Shown here: one piece after another, positions 63,706-64,000 of the stretch
Layout of the letters: the number at the start of each line of letters is the position of its first letter
Numbering within the stretch: the stretch's first letter is position 1
Assembly: GCA_903842575.1 (NCBI GenBank)
Contig: CAIMMM010000127.1
Coordinates: 1 to 64,000 of the forward strand
Direction: 5' to 3'
DNA: 64,000 bases
DNA from: an uncultured Bacteroidota bacterium
GTDB taxonomy: Bacteria > Bacteroidota > Bacteroidia > Flavobacteriales > Flavobacteriaceae
Notes under the pieces: model-generated
Database searches by the model: none
What the model was told of the DNA's origin: nothing
Seen by the model: only the letters and a program-made list of their open reading frames with translations
Translations under genes and position numbers: made by a program

Positions 63706-64000
63706 TTATTTATTTTTAAGGGTTTCTATTAATTTATCATCATTGACAAGAATTGCATAATCAATTGCGGAGTTGCCTCTGTTATCTTTTAAATCTGGAT
63801 TTGCATTAGCTTTAATCAAAATCCTGACAATCTCATAATTTTTAAAAATTGTGGCATATAACAATGCGGAAGTTCCGTTACTATCAATACTATTTACATC
63901 AGCTTTTTTATCAAGAAGCGCATTAACTATTTCAATATTTCCTTTAACGACAGCCGCCATTAAAGGCGTACCCATGCTACTTTTTTGATTAATATCACTT
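63706..64000 (-). CDS. Ankyrin-repeat protein, N-terminus outside window
   Basis: The reading frame is open to the window edge, so the 5' end is missing; the in-frame ATG at 63975 is internal, because the upstream codons continue the repeat (SDINQKSSMGTPLMAAV). The visible part holds about three ankyrin repeats: MGTPLMAAVVKGNIEIVNAL, NGTSALLYATIFKNYEIVRIL and RGNSAIDYAILVNDDKLIETL. Ankyrin repeats bind other proteins. No signal peptide can be judged. It lies 2 bases before the start of the T9SS cargo gene, a tight spacing that suggests one transcript. Any shared function is unknown. Confidence 0.88.
   Translation of the reverse strand, partial: SDINQKSSMGTPLMAAVVKGNIEIVNALLDKKADVNSIDSNGTSALLYATIFKNYEIVRILIKANANPDLKDNRGNSAIDYAILVNDDKLIETLKNK

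Noticed and set aside
1..64000. CRISPR arrays, IS elements, prophage or defence islands
   Set aside because: No regular spacer-repeat array, transposase, integrase or known defence protein was found on either strand. The only mobile-like hints are the repeats at 2621-2717 and the queG-end copy at 29751-29790.

Overview
The window looks like a stretch of Flavobacterium or a close relative (Bacteroidota, Flavobacteriaceae) chromosome. It is AT-rich. Intact promoters follow the Bacteroidota pattern TTG-N17-23-TAnnTTTG, and Shine-Dalgarno sites are not obvious. It encodes a type IX secretion/gliding protein (SprA), a RemB-like protein, secreted proteins with choice-of-anchor or T9SS sorting domains, and an alternative complex III joined to a cytochrome c oxidase. 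I see no IS element, prophage, CRISPR array, rRNA operon or recognised defence system. Most of the window is ordinary core genome.

Layout. 1-11 kb: end of a large secreted adhesin-like gene, a NifU-type Fe-S scaffold, a thioredoxin-domain (DUF255) protein, a helical low-complexity protein, an MscS channel, tsaB, a TolC/membrane-fusion efflux pair, and a DUF4403 lipoprotein. 11-16 kb: the first terminal-oxidase block (heme O synthase, two subunit III proteins, subunit IV), then SCO, an SCO-like protein without cysteines, DUF420 and a small membrane protein. 16-30 kb: remB, vanZ, gcvH, sprA, ruvA and malic enzyme, all on the minus strand. 30-32.7 kb: a small odd region with two short ORFs next to a decayed copy of the queG 3' end, then queG and ruvB. 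32.7-44.2 kb: one long minus-strand unit, actABCDEF-coxB-coxA, with a clear promoter at 44.2 kb and a terminator at 32.7 kb. 44.3-48.2 kb: an accessory plus-strand cluster around a TonB-dependent receptor. 48.3-53 kb: rimP-nusA-infB, preceded by an unusual leader. 53-64 kb: a universal stress protein, tRNA-Gln, a DUF2723 membrane protein, a polysaccharide deacetylase, a cysteine-less thioredoxin, a metallophosphoesterase, DNA polymerase I, a T9SS cargo protein and a truncated ankyrin gene.

How the genes work together. The two respiratory blocks should build one electron path: menaquinol to ACIII (ActA-F) to the aa3-type oxidase (CoxA, CoxB, subunits III and IV). CtaB would make the heme and SCO the CuA centre. 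SprA is the outer-membrane pore of the T9SS, which would export proteins such as the one at 62948-63703 and probably the one at 1-1527. RuvA, RuvB and PolA serve recombination and repair.

The least expected signals are regulatory or structural. The rimP-nusA-infB leader has a consensus promoter, a 12-codon leader ORF overlapping the rimP start as ATGA, and a perfect terminator-like hairpin inside that ORF. Heptanucleotide tandem repeats occur inside a signal-peptide coding region and between actC and actB. A degenerate queG 3' end flanks about 0.9 kb of unfamiliar sequence. A promoter is nested in a terminator hairpin. I did not find convincing evidence of a wholly new multi-gene system.
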